From RUG100 sp034927505 (GTDB lineage: Bacteria; Bacillota; Clostridia; Peptostreptococcales; Anaerovoracaceae), in the NCBI GenBank assembly GCA_034927505.1, contig JAYFPY010000021.1:1-21403 (forward strand): 21,403 bases of DNA, in the 5' to 3' direction. The notes below the pieces were generated by a model. It did not search any database, was not told the origin of the DNA, and saw only the letters and a program-made list of their open reading frames with translations. Both the position numbers and the translations under genes were made by a program. Below, piece after piece: positions 6,784-14,239 of this stretch (the first letter of the stretch is position 1; the number at the start of each line of letters is the position of its first letter).

Positions 6784-6823
6784 TGTGGGAGGTAGTCCGA
6801 CAAAGGACACCGTCAGTACCACA
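6784..6823 (+). promoter_or_regulatory. Candidate L1 autoregulatory RNA element between rplK and rplA
   Basis: The spacer folds as an outer stem TGTGG (6784-6788) with CCACA (6819-6823) and an inner stem GTCC (6795-6798) with GGAC (6805-6808), directly before the AAGGAGG of rplA. The GTGGGAGG...TACCAC frame matches, from memory, the element at the same place in other Firmicutes, where L1 binds its own mRNA to repress translation. Assignment to L1 is by position and pattern only. Confidence 0.6.
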
Positions 6824-6834
6824 AGGAGGTAAAA

Positions 6835-7542
6835 ATGCCTAAAAAAGGTAAAAAGTACAGAGAATCAGCAGAAAAGATCGACAAGAAAAATCTTTACGAG
6901 CCAAAGGAAGCTCTCGATCTGGTAGCAGGAAACGCAAAGGCGAAATTTGACGAGACAGTAGAAGTCCATGTCAGACTGGGCGTTGACGGAAGACATGCAG
7001 ACCAGCAGGTAAGAGGCGCGATCGTTCTGCCGCACGGAACAGGAAAAACAACCAAAGTCCTGGTATTTGCGAAAGGCCCCAAAGCTGACGAAGCTACGGC
7101 AGCCGGTGCAGATTATGTAGGTGCAGAAGAAATGGCTCAGAAGATCCAGACTGAAAACTGGTTCGATTTCGATGTAGTCGTTGCGACCCCGGACATGATG
7201 GGCGTTGTAGGAAGACTCGGTAAAGTGCTCGGCCCTAAGGGACTCATGCCGAACCCTAAATCAGGAACAGTAACAATGGATCTGGAAAAAGCTCTTGGTG
7301 ATATCAAAGCCGGTAAAGTTGAGTATCGTTTGGATAAAGCAAACATCATACACACAGTGATAGGCAAGGCATCATTCGGAGGAGATAAACTCACAGACAA
7401 CTTCAATGCATTGATGAACGCTATCGTGAAGGCAAAACCTTCCGCATCGAAAGGTCAGTATTTGAAGAGTGTAACTGTAACATCGACAATGGGCCCGGGA
7501 GTAAAGGTGAACGCAGCCAAGTTAGGCGGAGCGGCACAGTAA
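6835..7542 (+). CDS. rplA: 50S ribosomal protein L1
   Basis: The 235-residue L1 forms the mobile L1 stalk that guides deacylated tRNA out of the E site, and represses its own operon by binding mRNA. The length is normal. Typical features are the N-terminal KKGKKYRESAEKID, the KFDETVEVHVRLGVD segment, the central GKVLGPKGLMPNPKSGTV motif (about 127-144) in domain II, and the C-terminal SASKGQYLKSVTVTSTMGPGVKV. A strong AAGGAGGT lies directly upstream and may be masked by the adjacent hairpin. It is the last gene before the L10 leader. Confidence 0.97.
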   Translation: MPKKGKKYRESAEKIDKKNLYEPKEALDLVAGNAKAKFDETVEVHVRLGVDGRHADQQVRGAIVLPHGTGKTTKVLVFAKGPKADEATAAGADYVGAEEMAQKIQTENWFDFDVVVATPDMMGVVGRLGKVLGPKGLMPNPKSGTVTMDLEKALGDIKAGKVEYRLDKANIIHTVIGKASFGGDKLTDNFNALMNAIVKAKPSASKGQYLKSVTVTSTMGPGVKVNAAKLGGAAQ

Positions 7543-7558
7543 CCCCGATCATTGAATA

Positions 7559-7670
7559 AAAAGTTGAAAATCAACCTAAGACAGCGGGTGCGAATTGCTT
7601 AATGTCCCGCCGAGGTACAATATAAAATTATTGTCCTCGCAGGTTAGTTTTTACCGGCGAGGATTTTTAT
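7559..7670 (+). ncRNA. Ribosomal protein L10 leader with antiterminator/terminator switch
   Basis: The spacer contains the hallmark CCTAAGACAGCGGGTGCG (about 7575-7592) and the closing TCCCGCCGAGG of the Firmicutes L10 leader, the site bound by the L10-(L12) complex. Downstream, CGAGG plus ACAAT (7611-7621) pairs with ATTGT plus CCTCG (7630-7639). The same CCTCGC (7635-7640) can instead pair with GCGAGG (7657-7662), extended by GGT/ACC and followed by ATTTTT. The second stem is a terminator and the two are mutually exclusive. Excess L10 would be expected to favour termination before rplJ; that is known for the family, not shown here. Confidence 0.85.
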
Positions 7671-7727
7671 GGAGTACCTGACACGATAAGGATGCAGATC
7701 TTTATCAGAAAGGAGAAAAGAAAAAGC

Positions 7728-8396
7728 ATGACAGAAACAAGAGCAGCTTATGAAGCAAAACAAGTCATTATTGACGAGATAAAAGGAAAGCTGGAAGATG
7801 CGCAGTCGGCAGTGATCATCGATTATATCGGAACTACTGTTGAAGAAGCAAATGAAATGAGAAAAATGCTTCGTGACGAAGAAGTAGACTACACAGTTTA
7901 CAAAAATACGCTGATGAAGAGAGCTATCGAAGGAACCGGCTATGAAGATCTGGCACAGATCCTCGAAGGCCCCAGCGCAATAGCAATCAGCAAGAGCGAC
8001 GCAACTGCACCGGCAAGAGTGCTCAGCAAGGCCATCAAAAAGATGGACAAAATGGCATTCAAAGGCGGCATCGTAGAAGGAAATTTCTATGACGCAGAGG
8101 CACTGGTACAGCTGGCGAAGATCCCTTCAAGAGAGGAACTCATCGCAAAATTTATGGGCAGCATACAGTCGCCTGTAAGCAAGGCTGTAAGAACATTTGC
8201 AGCAATAGCAGAAGCAAAGGCAGAGGGCGGAGAAACCGCAGCACCTGCAGAAGATGCTCCTGCATCAGAGGCTCCTGCAGAAGAAAAGCCGGCTGAAGAA
8301 ACAGCACCGGCAACAGAGGCAGCACCGGCTGAAGAACCGGCAGCGCCTGCAGAAGCAGCAGCAGAACCGGCAGCGGAAGAAAAGCCGGCTGAATAA
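7728..8396 (+). CDS. rplJ: 50S ribosomal protein L10 with Ala/Glu/Pro-rich C-terminal extension
   Basis: L10 anchors the L7/L12 dimers on the ribosome stalk. The start chosen is ATG 7728 (MTETRAAYEAKQ), with AAGGAG (7710-7715) twelve bases upstream; a longer open frame from 7692 would add 12 residues that include the ribosome binding site. The product is 222 residues. The conserved body ends near 167 (AVRTFAAIAEAKAEGGE), close to the usual family length of 165-175. The last 55 residues are nearly all Ala, Glu and Pro, with EEKPAE occurring twice. The tail carries an exact 18-base direct repeat. It may extend the L12-binding helix region or be a disordered linker. rplL follows after 40 bases. 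Confidence 0.95.
   Translation: MTETRAAYEAKQVIIDEIKGKLEDAQSAVIIDYIGTTVEEANEMRKMLRDEEVDYTVYKNTLMKRAIEGTGYEDLAQILEGPSAIAISKSDATAPARVLSKAIKKMDKMAFKGGIVEGNFYDAEALVQLAKIPSREELIAKFMGSIQSPVSKAVRTFAAIAEAKAEGGETAAPAEDAPASEAPAEEKPAEETAPATEAAPAEEPAAPAEAAAEPAAEEKPAE
8280..8393 (+). repeat. Direct repeat (18 bases, two copies) in the rplJ tail
   Basis: GAAGAAAAGCCGGCTGAA occurs exactly at 8280-8297 and 8376-8393, inside a stretch of GCA/GAA/CCG codons encoding the Ala-Glu-Pro tail. The pattern suggests the tail grew by internal duplication or slippage. Confidence 0.75.
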
Positions 8397-8436
8397 TTTA
8401 GAAAAAATCCAATAATAACGAAAAGGAGATATAAAA

Positions 8437-8805
8437 ATGAATAAAGATCAAATCATAGAAGCAATTGAAAACATGACAGTGCTCGAGCTCAACGAACTGG
8501 TTGAAGCTTGCGAAGAGAAGTTTGGAGTAAGTGCAGCAGCACCGGTTGCAGCAGCAGGTGCAGCAGGCGGAGAAGCAGCAGGAGCTGAAGAACAGTCAGA
8601 ATTCACAGTTGTTCTTAAAGCAGCAGGACAGGAAAAGATAAAAGTCATCAAGGCTGTAAGAGAGATCACAGGTCTGGGACTTAAGGAAGCAAAGGCTCTG
8701 GTAGACGGAGCACCTTCCAATGTCAAAGAAGGCATCGAAAAGGGTGAAGCTGACACACTGAAGAGCCAGCTGGAAGAAGTTGGAGCAGAAGTAGAACTGA
8801 AATAG
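8437..8805 (+). CDS. rplL: 50S ribosomal protein L7/L12
   Basis: The 122-residue L12 forms the flexible stalk that recruits translation GTPases. The N-terminal dimerisation domain is 1 to about 33 (IIEAIENMTVLELNELVEAC). The Ala/Gly-rich hinge is about 34-55. The C-terminal factor-binding domain is about 57-122, with EKIKVIKAVREITGLGLKEAK and the final LEEVGAEVELK. The length is normal. AAGGAGAT precedes the ATG. It is the end of the rplJL unit: a strong intrinsic terminator begins 37 bases after the stop. Confidence 0.98.
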   Translation: MNKDQIIEAIENMTVLELNELVEACEEKFGVSAAAPVAAAGAAGGEAAGAEEQSEFTVVLKAAGQEKIKVIKAVREITGLGLKEAKALVDGAPSNVKEGIEKGEADTLKSQLEEVGAEVELK

Positions 8806-8841
8806 TTCATCTCTGTTTACAGACAGAACAAAGCAAAAAAT

Positions 8842-8882
8842 GTGACCGGTATGTGAAAAAATGCCGGTCACTTTGATTTTTT
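8842..8882 (+). terminator. Intrinsic terminator of rplJL
   Basis: GTGACCGGTA (8842-8851) pairs with TGCCGGTCAC (8862-8871) over ten base pairs, including one G-T pair, around a ten-base loop. It is followed by TTTGATTTTTT (8872-8882). This is the clearest terminator in the window, and it separates rplL from the downstream hydrolase gene. Confidence 0.9.
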
Positions 8883-8901
8883 GGGGAAAATGGATTAAAA
8901 T
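8873..8901 (+). promoter_or_regulatory. Promoter of the NlpC/P60 gene
   Basis: TTGATT (8873-8878), 17 bases, TAAAAT (8896-8901). The -35 lies inside the T run of the rplJL terminator. The expected start near 8908 leaves only six bases before ATG 8914 but a normal leader before GTG 8932, which supports the GTG start. Confidence 0.5.
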
Positions 8902-8931
8902 AACGGAATAGGAATGAAAGAGGTGGGTAAA

Positions 8932-10311
8932 GTGATAAGAAGAAAAATTGGGATAATACTGGCAGTAATAATGACAGTCACCATGCTTCCGGCGGGGGCA
9001 TCTGCGGCCGCTTCGAAAACGGCGACGCCTTCAGGCATCAGCTGCTACGTCAGTGCGGACGGTGACCTTTCTTTCAAATGGTCAGCGGTCAGCGGTGCAG
9101 ATAAATATACTCTTGTTCTGGAGAACCGGACCAAAAAAACCTCAATGACATTTACTACAGGAAATACATATAAAGAAATAGAAGATATTTCCGTGCTTAC
9201 CCACGGATGTTCTTTTACCGCATGTGTTACCGCTTTGGATTCTTCAGCGAAAAAGTCTGCCAGCTCAGCGAAATACCTGAGCAGTTCGGTCAGGTTCGTA
9301 GATCCTTCAAAGCTGTATATCAGCAATCCGAAACTGACCATAAACAAAGGAAAAAAGAGAAAACTGAGAGCGACTTTTGACACGGGAAGTCTTGATGTAT
9401 ATTCATATAACAGCAAACTGCTGGGAAGATGGAGTTCTTCAAACAGCTCAGTAGCTTCTGTCAGCCAGGCGGGAAACGTCAAAGCGGTCTCGGCGGGCAA
9501 GGCAACGGTAACATACAGGACCATCGACGGACTATCTGTCTCATCCAAGATCACCGTTCCTTCAGGCAACACAAAAACCGGCAGCGCATATATCAGCAAC
9601 GGCTATCACGCCAGCTGGCACAGAGTGCTGGGTTCGCAGACCATGAGGAAAGGATCCCAGAACAGACTGAACGGAAAGATATATTCCGATTATAAGATCA
9701 AACGGATATACGTGAGAGTGTACAGTACGTCGGGGAAAAGACAGTCTGCGTACACCAAATATACTTCAAGTTATTCATACGACCTGACAAAGCTGTCCAA
9801 AAACGTTCCTTTCGGAAAGCTGAGCAAGGGCACAAAGATCATAAAGGTAATGATAAAGAGTTCCAAGGGTACATTCACCCTTTATACGGACAAGTTCAAA
9901 GTAACGTCTAAACCTTCTTATTCAAAGAGGGGAGCCAAGATAGTTGAGATGGCGCTGACAAGACAGGGCGACCCGTACAGTCAATGGCTGCGGGGATTGT
10001 CCAATTATGCCGACTGCAGTTATCTTACTCTGTGGTCATACAAACATGCGGCAGGGAGGACCCTGCCGGCAACTGCCGCCGACCAGTATAAATACTGCGT
10101 CAAAAAAGGAAAGAAAATCAGCAAGGCCAATAGAAAAGCCGGAGATCTGGTATTCTGGGGCGGAAAGAAAAACGGCAGATATAAAGGCGTATGGCATACA
10201 GCTGTATATATGGGCAATAATATGATCTGCCACGCCAACGGCAGTAAAACTACAGTGGACACTATCAACAGTGATTCCAGATATCCTGTATATTACGGCC
10301 GTCCATATTAG
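8932..10311 (+). CDS. Secreted NlpC/P60 cell-wall peptidase with Ig-like domains
   Basis: A predicted exported peptidoglycan endopeptidase of 459 residues from GTG 8932, chosen over ATG 8914 for the GAGGTGG ribosome binding site and promoter position. A signal peptide (basic RRK, hydrophobic core, cleavage near ASA 23-25) leads into an FN3-like domain (about 32-110), a Big_2-type bacterial Ig domain (about 130-209, WSSSNSSVASVSQAGNVKAV), and a third beta domain (about 240-325) resembling those in clostridial wall hydrolases. The NlpC/P60 catalytic domain spans about 332-459 with Cys362 (ADCSY), His422 (WHTAVYMG) and His434 (HANG). The usual DCSG is DCSY, a modest divergence. By family it would cut gamma-D-Glu-diamino-acid links in peptides of the wall. 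Its position between rplL and rpoB is unusual. Confidence 0.85.
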   Translation: MIRRKIGIILAVIMTVTMLPAGASAAASKTATPSGISCYVSADGDLSFKWSAVSGADKYTLVLENRTKKTSMTFTTGNTYKEIEDISVLTHGCSFTACVTALDSSAKKSASSAKYLSSSVRFVDPSKLYISNPKLTINKGKKRKLRATFDTGSLDVYSYNSKLLGRWSSSNSSVASVSQAGNVKAVSAGKATVTYRTIDGLSVSSKITVPSGNTKTGSAYISNGYHASWHRVLGSQTMRKGSQNRLNGKIYSDYKIKRIYVRVYSTSGKRQSAYTKYTSSYSYDLTKLSKNVPFGKLSKGTKIIKVMIKSSKGTFTLYTDKFKVTSKPSYSKRGAKIVEMALTRQGDPYSQWLRGLSNYADCSYLTLWSYKHAAGRTLPATAADQYKYCVKKGKKISKANRKAGDLVFWGGKKNGRYKGVWHTAVYMGNNMICHANGSKTTVDTINSDSRYPVYYGRPY

Positions 10312-10329
10312 ATCATTGCCGCTCTTCAC

Positions 10330-10377
10330 AAAAAATACAACAAATACAGCAAAAAATATATCAAAATGCAACAAAAA
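10330..10377. promoter_or_regulatory. Five phased A-tracts upstream of the rpoB promoter (predicted bent DNA/UP-like element)
   Basis: Runs of A lie at 10330-10335, 10342-10344, 10351-10356, 10363-10366 and 10373-10377. Their centres are spaced 10.5, 10.5, 11 and 10.5 bases, one helical turn each. The array ends four bases before the -35 hexamer (10382). Phased A-tracts bend DNA, and A-rich DNA here can bind the RNA polymerase alpha subunit. The rest of the 10312-10459 spacer holds the promoter and ribosome binding site; no terminator for the hydrolase gene is visible. Confidence 0.6.
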
Positions 10378-10381
10378 CTGC

Positions 10382-10410
10382 TTGCATAATTGACTCTTTT
10401 GAGATATAAT
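10382..10410 (+). promoter_or_regulatory. Promoter of rpoB-rpoC
   Basis: TTGCAT (10382-10387), 17 bases, and a perfect TATAAT (10405-10410). The predicted start is near 10417, with a 43-base leader to the rpoB ATG. It would let rpoBC be transcribed independently of the rplJL unit, whose transcripts meet a terminator at 8842-8882. Confidence 0.7.
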
Positions 10411-10459
10411 AATAGACTGCCACGCAATGTGATTGTATAGTATATAAGGAGTGATGATT

Positions 10460-13400
10460 ATGCCAAAAGCCGTTATGTTAGGTAGAAAAGAGCGTCAGAC
10501 TTTTTCAAAGATCAACGAAGTTGCTGAAATGCCAAACCTGATACAGATCCAGACAAAATCATACGATTGGTTCTTGCAGGAAGGGTTAAAAGAAGTATTC
10601 GAAGATATTTCACCGATTCAGGACTACGCGGGAAATCTGGTACTGGAGTTTATTGATTATTCTCTGTCCGATCCGCCGAAATATGATCAGGAAACATGTA
10701 AAGAAAGAGACGCGACCTATGCGGCTCCTCTTAAAGTAAAGGTACGACTTATCACCAATGCAACAGGTGAGGTCAAGGAACAGGAAGTGTTCATGGGGGA
10801 TTTTCCTATCATGACCGAAAAAGGTACCTTTATATATAACGGTGCGGAACGAGTTGTAGTAACACAGCTGGTTCGTTCGCCGGGGCCTTACTACGTTTCA
10901 GAAATAGATAAAGCAGGAAAAGAATTGTTTTCTACAACAGTCATCCCAAACAGGGGTGCCTGGCTTGAGTATGAAACCGATTCCAACGAAATAATATCAG
11001 TCAGAGTAGACAGGACCAGAAAACAGTCTATAGCTACACTGATAAGAGCGATGGATGAATTCGTCGGAAACGAACAGGAACGTTTCGGCAATCATCAGGA
11101 CCTTTCACTGCAGACCAACCAGGACATCCTGAAGGTGTTCGGCGAAGATGAAAGGCTGCTCAAATCGCTGGAAAAAGACGCCACGGATAACAGCAAGGAC
11201 GCACTGAAGGAAATATACAAAAAACTCAGACCGGGAGAACCGCCTACAGATGAAAGCGCATTCTCTCTGATCAATTCACTGTTTTTCGATCCGAAGCGAT
11301 ATGACATCGCCAAGGTCGGAAGATATAAATACAACAAAAAGCTGGGACTTGCAAACAGACTGGAAGACACTATCGTCGCACAGGATGTAGCAGATCCGAG
11401 CACCGGCGAGATAATTGTCGAAAAAGGCAATGTGAACTTTGACGGAGAACCTCTCACAAGGGAACAGGCTTTTCAGATTGAAAACGCCGGCGTTTATTCC
11501 GTTGAAGTATTCGAAAAGGACAGCACCGAAAGAACGACAAAGGTAATAGGAAACAACTTTGTCGAGCTTGCCGATTACGTGAAATTCGATACATCGGAGA
11601 TCAAGGTGGCGGACAAAGTATACTATCCTGTCCTGATGCACATCCTGGAAGAATTCCAGGACGAAGAAGAACTGAAGAAAGAACTAGTAAGGAGAAAGAA
11701 CGATCTTTCGCCTAAACATATAATCATAGACGATATGATAGCTTCGATCAGTTACATACTGAATCTGAATTATCGAATAGGTGCGGTGGACGACATCGAC
11801 CACCTTGGAAACAGAAGATTGAGAACTGTGGGAGAGCTTCTCCAGAATCAGTTCAGGATCGGTCTTGCCAGGATGGAAAGAGTAGTCAAAGAAAGAATGA
11901 CCATACAGGACATCGAAGTGACTACGCCGCAGGCGCTGATGAACATAAGACCTGTAACAGCAGCTATAAAGGAATTCTTCGGAAGCTCGCAGCTGTCGCA
12001 GTTCATGGATCAGACCAACCCTCTGGCAGAACTTACTAACAAGAGAAGACTGTCGGCGCTGGGACCGGGCGGACTTTCAAGAGAAAGAGCCGGGTTCGAA
12101 GTAAGAGACGTACATCATTCCCATTACGGAAGGATGTGTCCTATAGAAACGCCTGAAGGCCCGAACATCGGACTGATCGGATCCCTTACCACCTACGGCG
12201 TGATCAACGAATACGGATTCATTGAAACTCCGTACAGAGTCGTGAAAGACGGAGTGGTAACGGATGTGATCCAGTACCTTTCTGCTGACGAAGAAGAGAG
12301 AATGACTGTGGCACAGGCGAATGAACCGCTGGAATCCAACGGCAGATTTGCGAACCTGAGAGTTGCCAGCCGAGGAGTCGGCGGCGAGATCGGTCTGGTG
12401 CCGAGAGAGCATATAGACTTTATGGACGTATCTCCGAAACAGGTAGTATCGGTCGCTACGGCAATGATACCGTTCCTGGAGAACGACGACGCCAACCGTG
12501 CGCTGATGGGATCCAACATGCAGAGGCAGGCAGTGCCGCTCATGGTAACGGAAGCACCTATCGTAGGTACGGGAATGGAGCACAGAGCTGCAAAAGACTC
12601 GGGCGTTGTACAGCTGGCAAAACACGACGGCGTTATCGACTATGTGGACTCCGATGAAATCCGCATCAAGAGAGACGACGGAGAAGGAACAGACAAGTTC
12701 AAGCTTCTCAAGTTCAAGAGATCCAACCAGGGAACATGTTTCAATCAGCGGCCTATAGTTTTCCACGGCGAACATGTGGAAGCCGGCGAAGTTATCGCTG
12801 ACGGCCCTTCGACGGAAAACGGCGAAGTCGCGCTGGGCAAAAACCTGCTCATCGGATTCATGACATGGGAAGGATACAACTACGAGGATGCCATCATCCT
12901 AAACGAAAGACTCATAATGGACGATGTCCTGACATCTCTTCATATCGTTGAATACGAATCGGAGGCAAGGGACACGAAACTGGGGCCTGAAGAAATAACA
13001 AGAGATATACCGAATGTAGGTGAAGAAGCACTGAAGGATCTGGACGAAGACGGAATAATCCGCGTAGGTGCAGAAGTAACTTCTCAGGACATTCTGGTAG
13101 GCAAGGTAACTCCTAAGGGAGAGACCGAGCTGTCTGCCGAAGAAAGACTGCTGAGAGCTATCTTTGGCGAGAAAGCCAAGGAAGTAAGAGACACTTCACT
13201 GAAGATGCCTCACGGCGAAACGGGTATCGTAATAGATGTAAAAGAATTTACGAGAGAAGAAGGCGGAGATCTGCCGCCGGGCGTGAATAAAGTTGTCAGG
13301 GTATATGTCGCCACAAAGAGAAAGATCAATGTGGGAGATAAAATGGCAGGACGACACGGAAACAAGGGTGTAATATCCAGGATACTTCCGGAAGAGGATA

Positions 13401-14224
13401 TGCCGTTCATGGAAGACGGAACTCCTCTCCAGGTCATGTTGAACCCTCTCGGCGTGCCATCGCGAATGAACGTTGGACAGGTCCTTGAAGTACATCTGGG
13501 ACTTGCTGCGAAGAACAAAGACTGGTACATAGCAACGCCGGTATTCGACGGTGCAAATGAAAAAGACATAATTGAACTGCTGAAGGAATGCGGATACGAC
13601 GAATCAGGAAAACTGCAGCTGCGTGACGGAAGGACGGGCGAGAATTTCGACAATCCGGTCACAGTTGGCTACATGTACATGCTGAAACTGCATCACCTGG
13701 TAGACGACAAGATACACGCAAGATCCACCGGGCCGTACTCGCTGGTAACGCAGCAGCCTCTGGGAGGAAAAGCCCAGTTCGGCGGACAGCGTTTCGGAGA
13801 GATGGAAGTATGGGCGCTGGAAGCATACGGCGCTGCATATACACTGCAGGAGATACTGACTGTCAAGTCGGATGACATTGTAGGCCGTGTAAAGACATAT
13901 GAATCTATCGTAAAAGGAGAGAACATTCCGGAACCGGGCATACCTGAATCATTCAAGGTACTGATCAAGGAAATGCAGGCGCTGGGTCTGGATGTCAAGG
14001 TGCTGACTGAGAATCAGGAAGAGATCACCATCAGAGAATCCAGTGAGATAGAAGAACCTACAGATATACGAGATATCGAAAGAGAGCCGATAGGCGACAG
14101 GAGAAGAGAGCCGTATCACGACCGCAGAGAGCGGGAGCCTATAGTCAGTGATGATGACGACAGTGAGCAGGCAGACGGAAAAGAGAGTGATATCATCGAA
14201 TACGGAACAGAAGACGAAGAATAA
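10460..14224 (+). CDS. rpoB: DNA-directed RNA polymerase subunit beta
   Basis: The beta subunit of core RNA polymerase, 1254 residues from ATG 10460 (MPKAVMLGRK), with AAGGAG (10446-10451) eight bases upstream; in-frame GTG 10451 and ATG 10454 are too close to that site. Conserved blocks are present in order: the rifampicin pocket FFGSSQLSQFMDQ and KRRLSALGPGGLSRERAGFE, then MCPIETPEGPNIGLIGSL, GDKMAGRHGNKGV, and the C-terminal FGGQRFGEMEVWALEAYGA. At residue 527 (codon 12038-12040) an Asn replaces the near-universal His equivalent to E. coli 526; the Ser equivalent to 531 is normal. After the canonical end (about 1189) there is a charged tail of about 65 residues with three REP-type motifs and a DDDD run. 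rpoC follows after 15 bases. Confidence 0.98.
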   Translation: MPKAVMLGRKERQTFSKINEVAEMPNLIQIQTKSYDWFLQEGLKEVFEDISPIQDYAGNLVLEFIDYSLSDPPKYDQETCKERDATYAAPLKVKVRLITNATGEVKEQEVFMGDFPIMTEKGTFIYNGAERVVVTQLVRSPGPYYVSEIDKAGKELFSTTVIPNRGAWLEYETDSNEIISVRVDRTRKQSIATLIRAMDEFVGNEQERFGNHQDLSLQTNQDILKVFGEDERLLKSLEKDATDNSKDALKEIYKKLRPGEPPTDESAFSLINSLFFDPKRYDIAKVGRYKYNKKLGLANRLEDTIVAQDVADPSTGEIIVEKGNVNFDGEPLTREQAFQIENAGVYSVEVFEKDSTERTTKVIGNNFVELADYVKFDTSEIKVADKVYYPVLMHILEEFQDEEELKKELVRRKNDLSPKHIIIDDMIASISYILNLNYRIGAVDDIDHLGNRRLRTVGELLQNQFRIGLARMERVVKERMTIQDIEVTTPQALMNIRPVTAAIKEFFGSSQLSQFMDQTNPLAELTNKRRLSALGPGGLSRERAGFEVRDVHHSHYGRMCPIETPEGPNIGLIGSLTTYGVINEYGFIETPYRVVKDGVVTDVIQYLSADEEERMTVAQANEPLESNGRFANLRVASRGVGGEIGLVPREHIDFMDVSPKQVVSVATAMIPFLENDDANRALMGSNMQRQAVPLMVTEAPIVGTGMEHRAAKDSGVVQLAKHDGVIDYVDSDEIRIKRDDGEGTDKFKLLKFKRSNQGTCFNQRPIVFHGEHVEAGEVIADGPSTENGEVALGKNLLIGFMTWEGYNYEDAIILNERLIMDDVLTSLHIVEYESEARDTKLGPEEITRDIPNVGEEALKDLDEDGIIRVGAEVTSQDILVGKVTPKGETELSAEERLLRAIFGEKAKEVRDTSLKMPHGETGIVIDVKEFTREEGGDLPPGVNKVVRVYVATKRKINVGDKMAGRHGNKGVISRILPEEDMPFMEDGTPLQVMLNPLGVPSRMNVGQVLEVHLGLAAKNKDWYIATPVFDGANEKDIIELLKECGYDESGKLQLRDGRTGENFDNPVTVGYMYMLKLHHLVDDKIHARSTGPYSLVTQQPLGGKAQFGGQRFGEMEVWALEAYGAAYTLQEILTVKSDDIVGRVKTYESIVKGENIPEPGIPESFKVLIKEMQALGLDVKVLTENQEEITIRESSEIEEPTDIRDIEREPIGDRRREPYHDRREREPIVSDDDDSEQADGKESDIIEYGTEDEE

Positions 14225-14239
14225 CAAGGAGGATAAACC

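Noticed and set aside
7692..7727. Twelve-residue N-terminal extension of L10
   Set aside because: The extension would include the AAGGAG ribosome binding site itself; ATG 7728 gives the normal L10 N-terminus.
8914..8931. ATG 8914 as start of the NlpC/P60 protein
   Set aside because: The predicted transcript starts only about six bases upstream, and a better ribosome binding site (GAGGTGG) precedes GTG 8932, which also gives a more typical signal peptide.
10451..10459. GTG 10451 or ATG 10454 as rpoB start
   Set aside because: Both overlap or abut the AAGGAG ribosome binding site; ATG 10460 has the proper eight-base spacing.
12077..12775. A 232-codon minus-strand open frame inside rpoB
   Set aside because: It is antisense to conserved beta-subunit sequence and shows no family motif; treated as a shadow.
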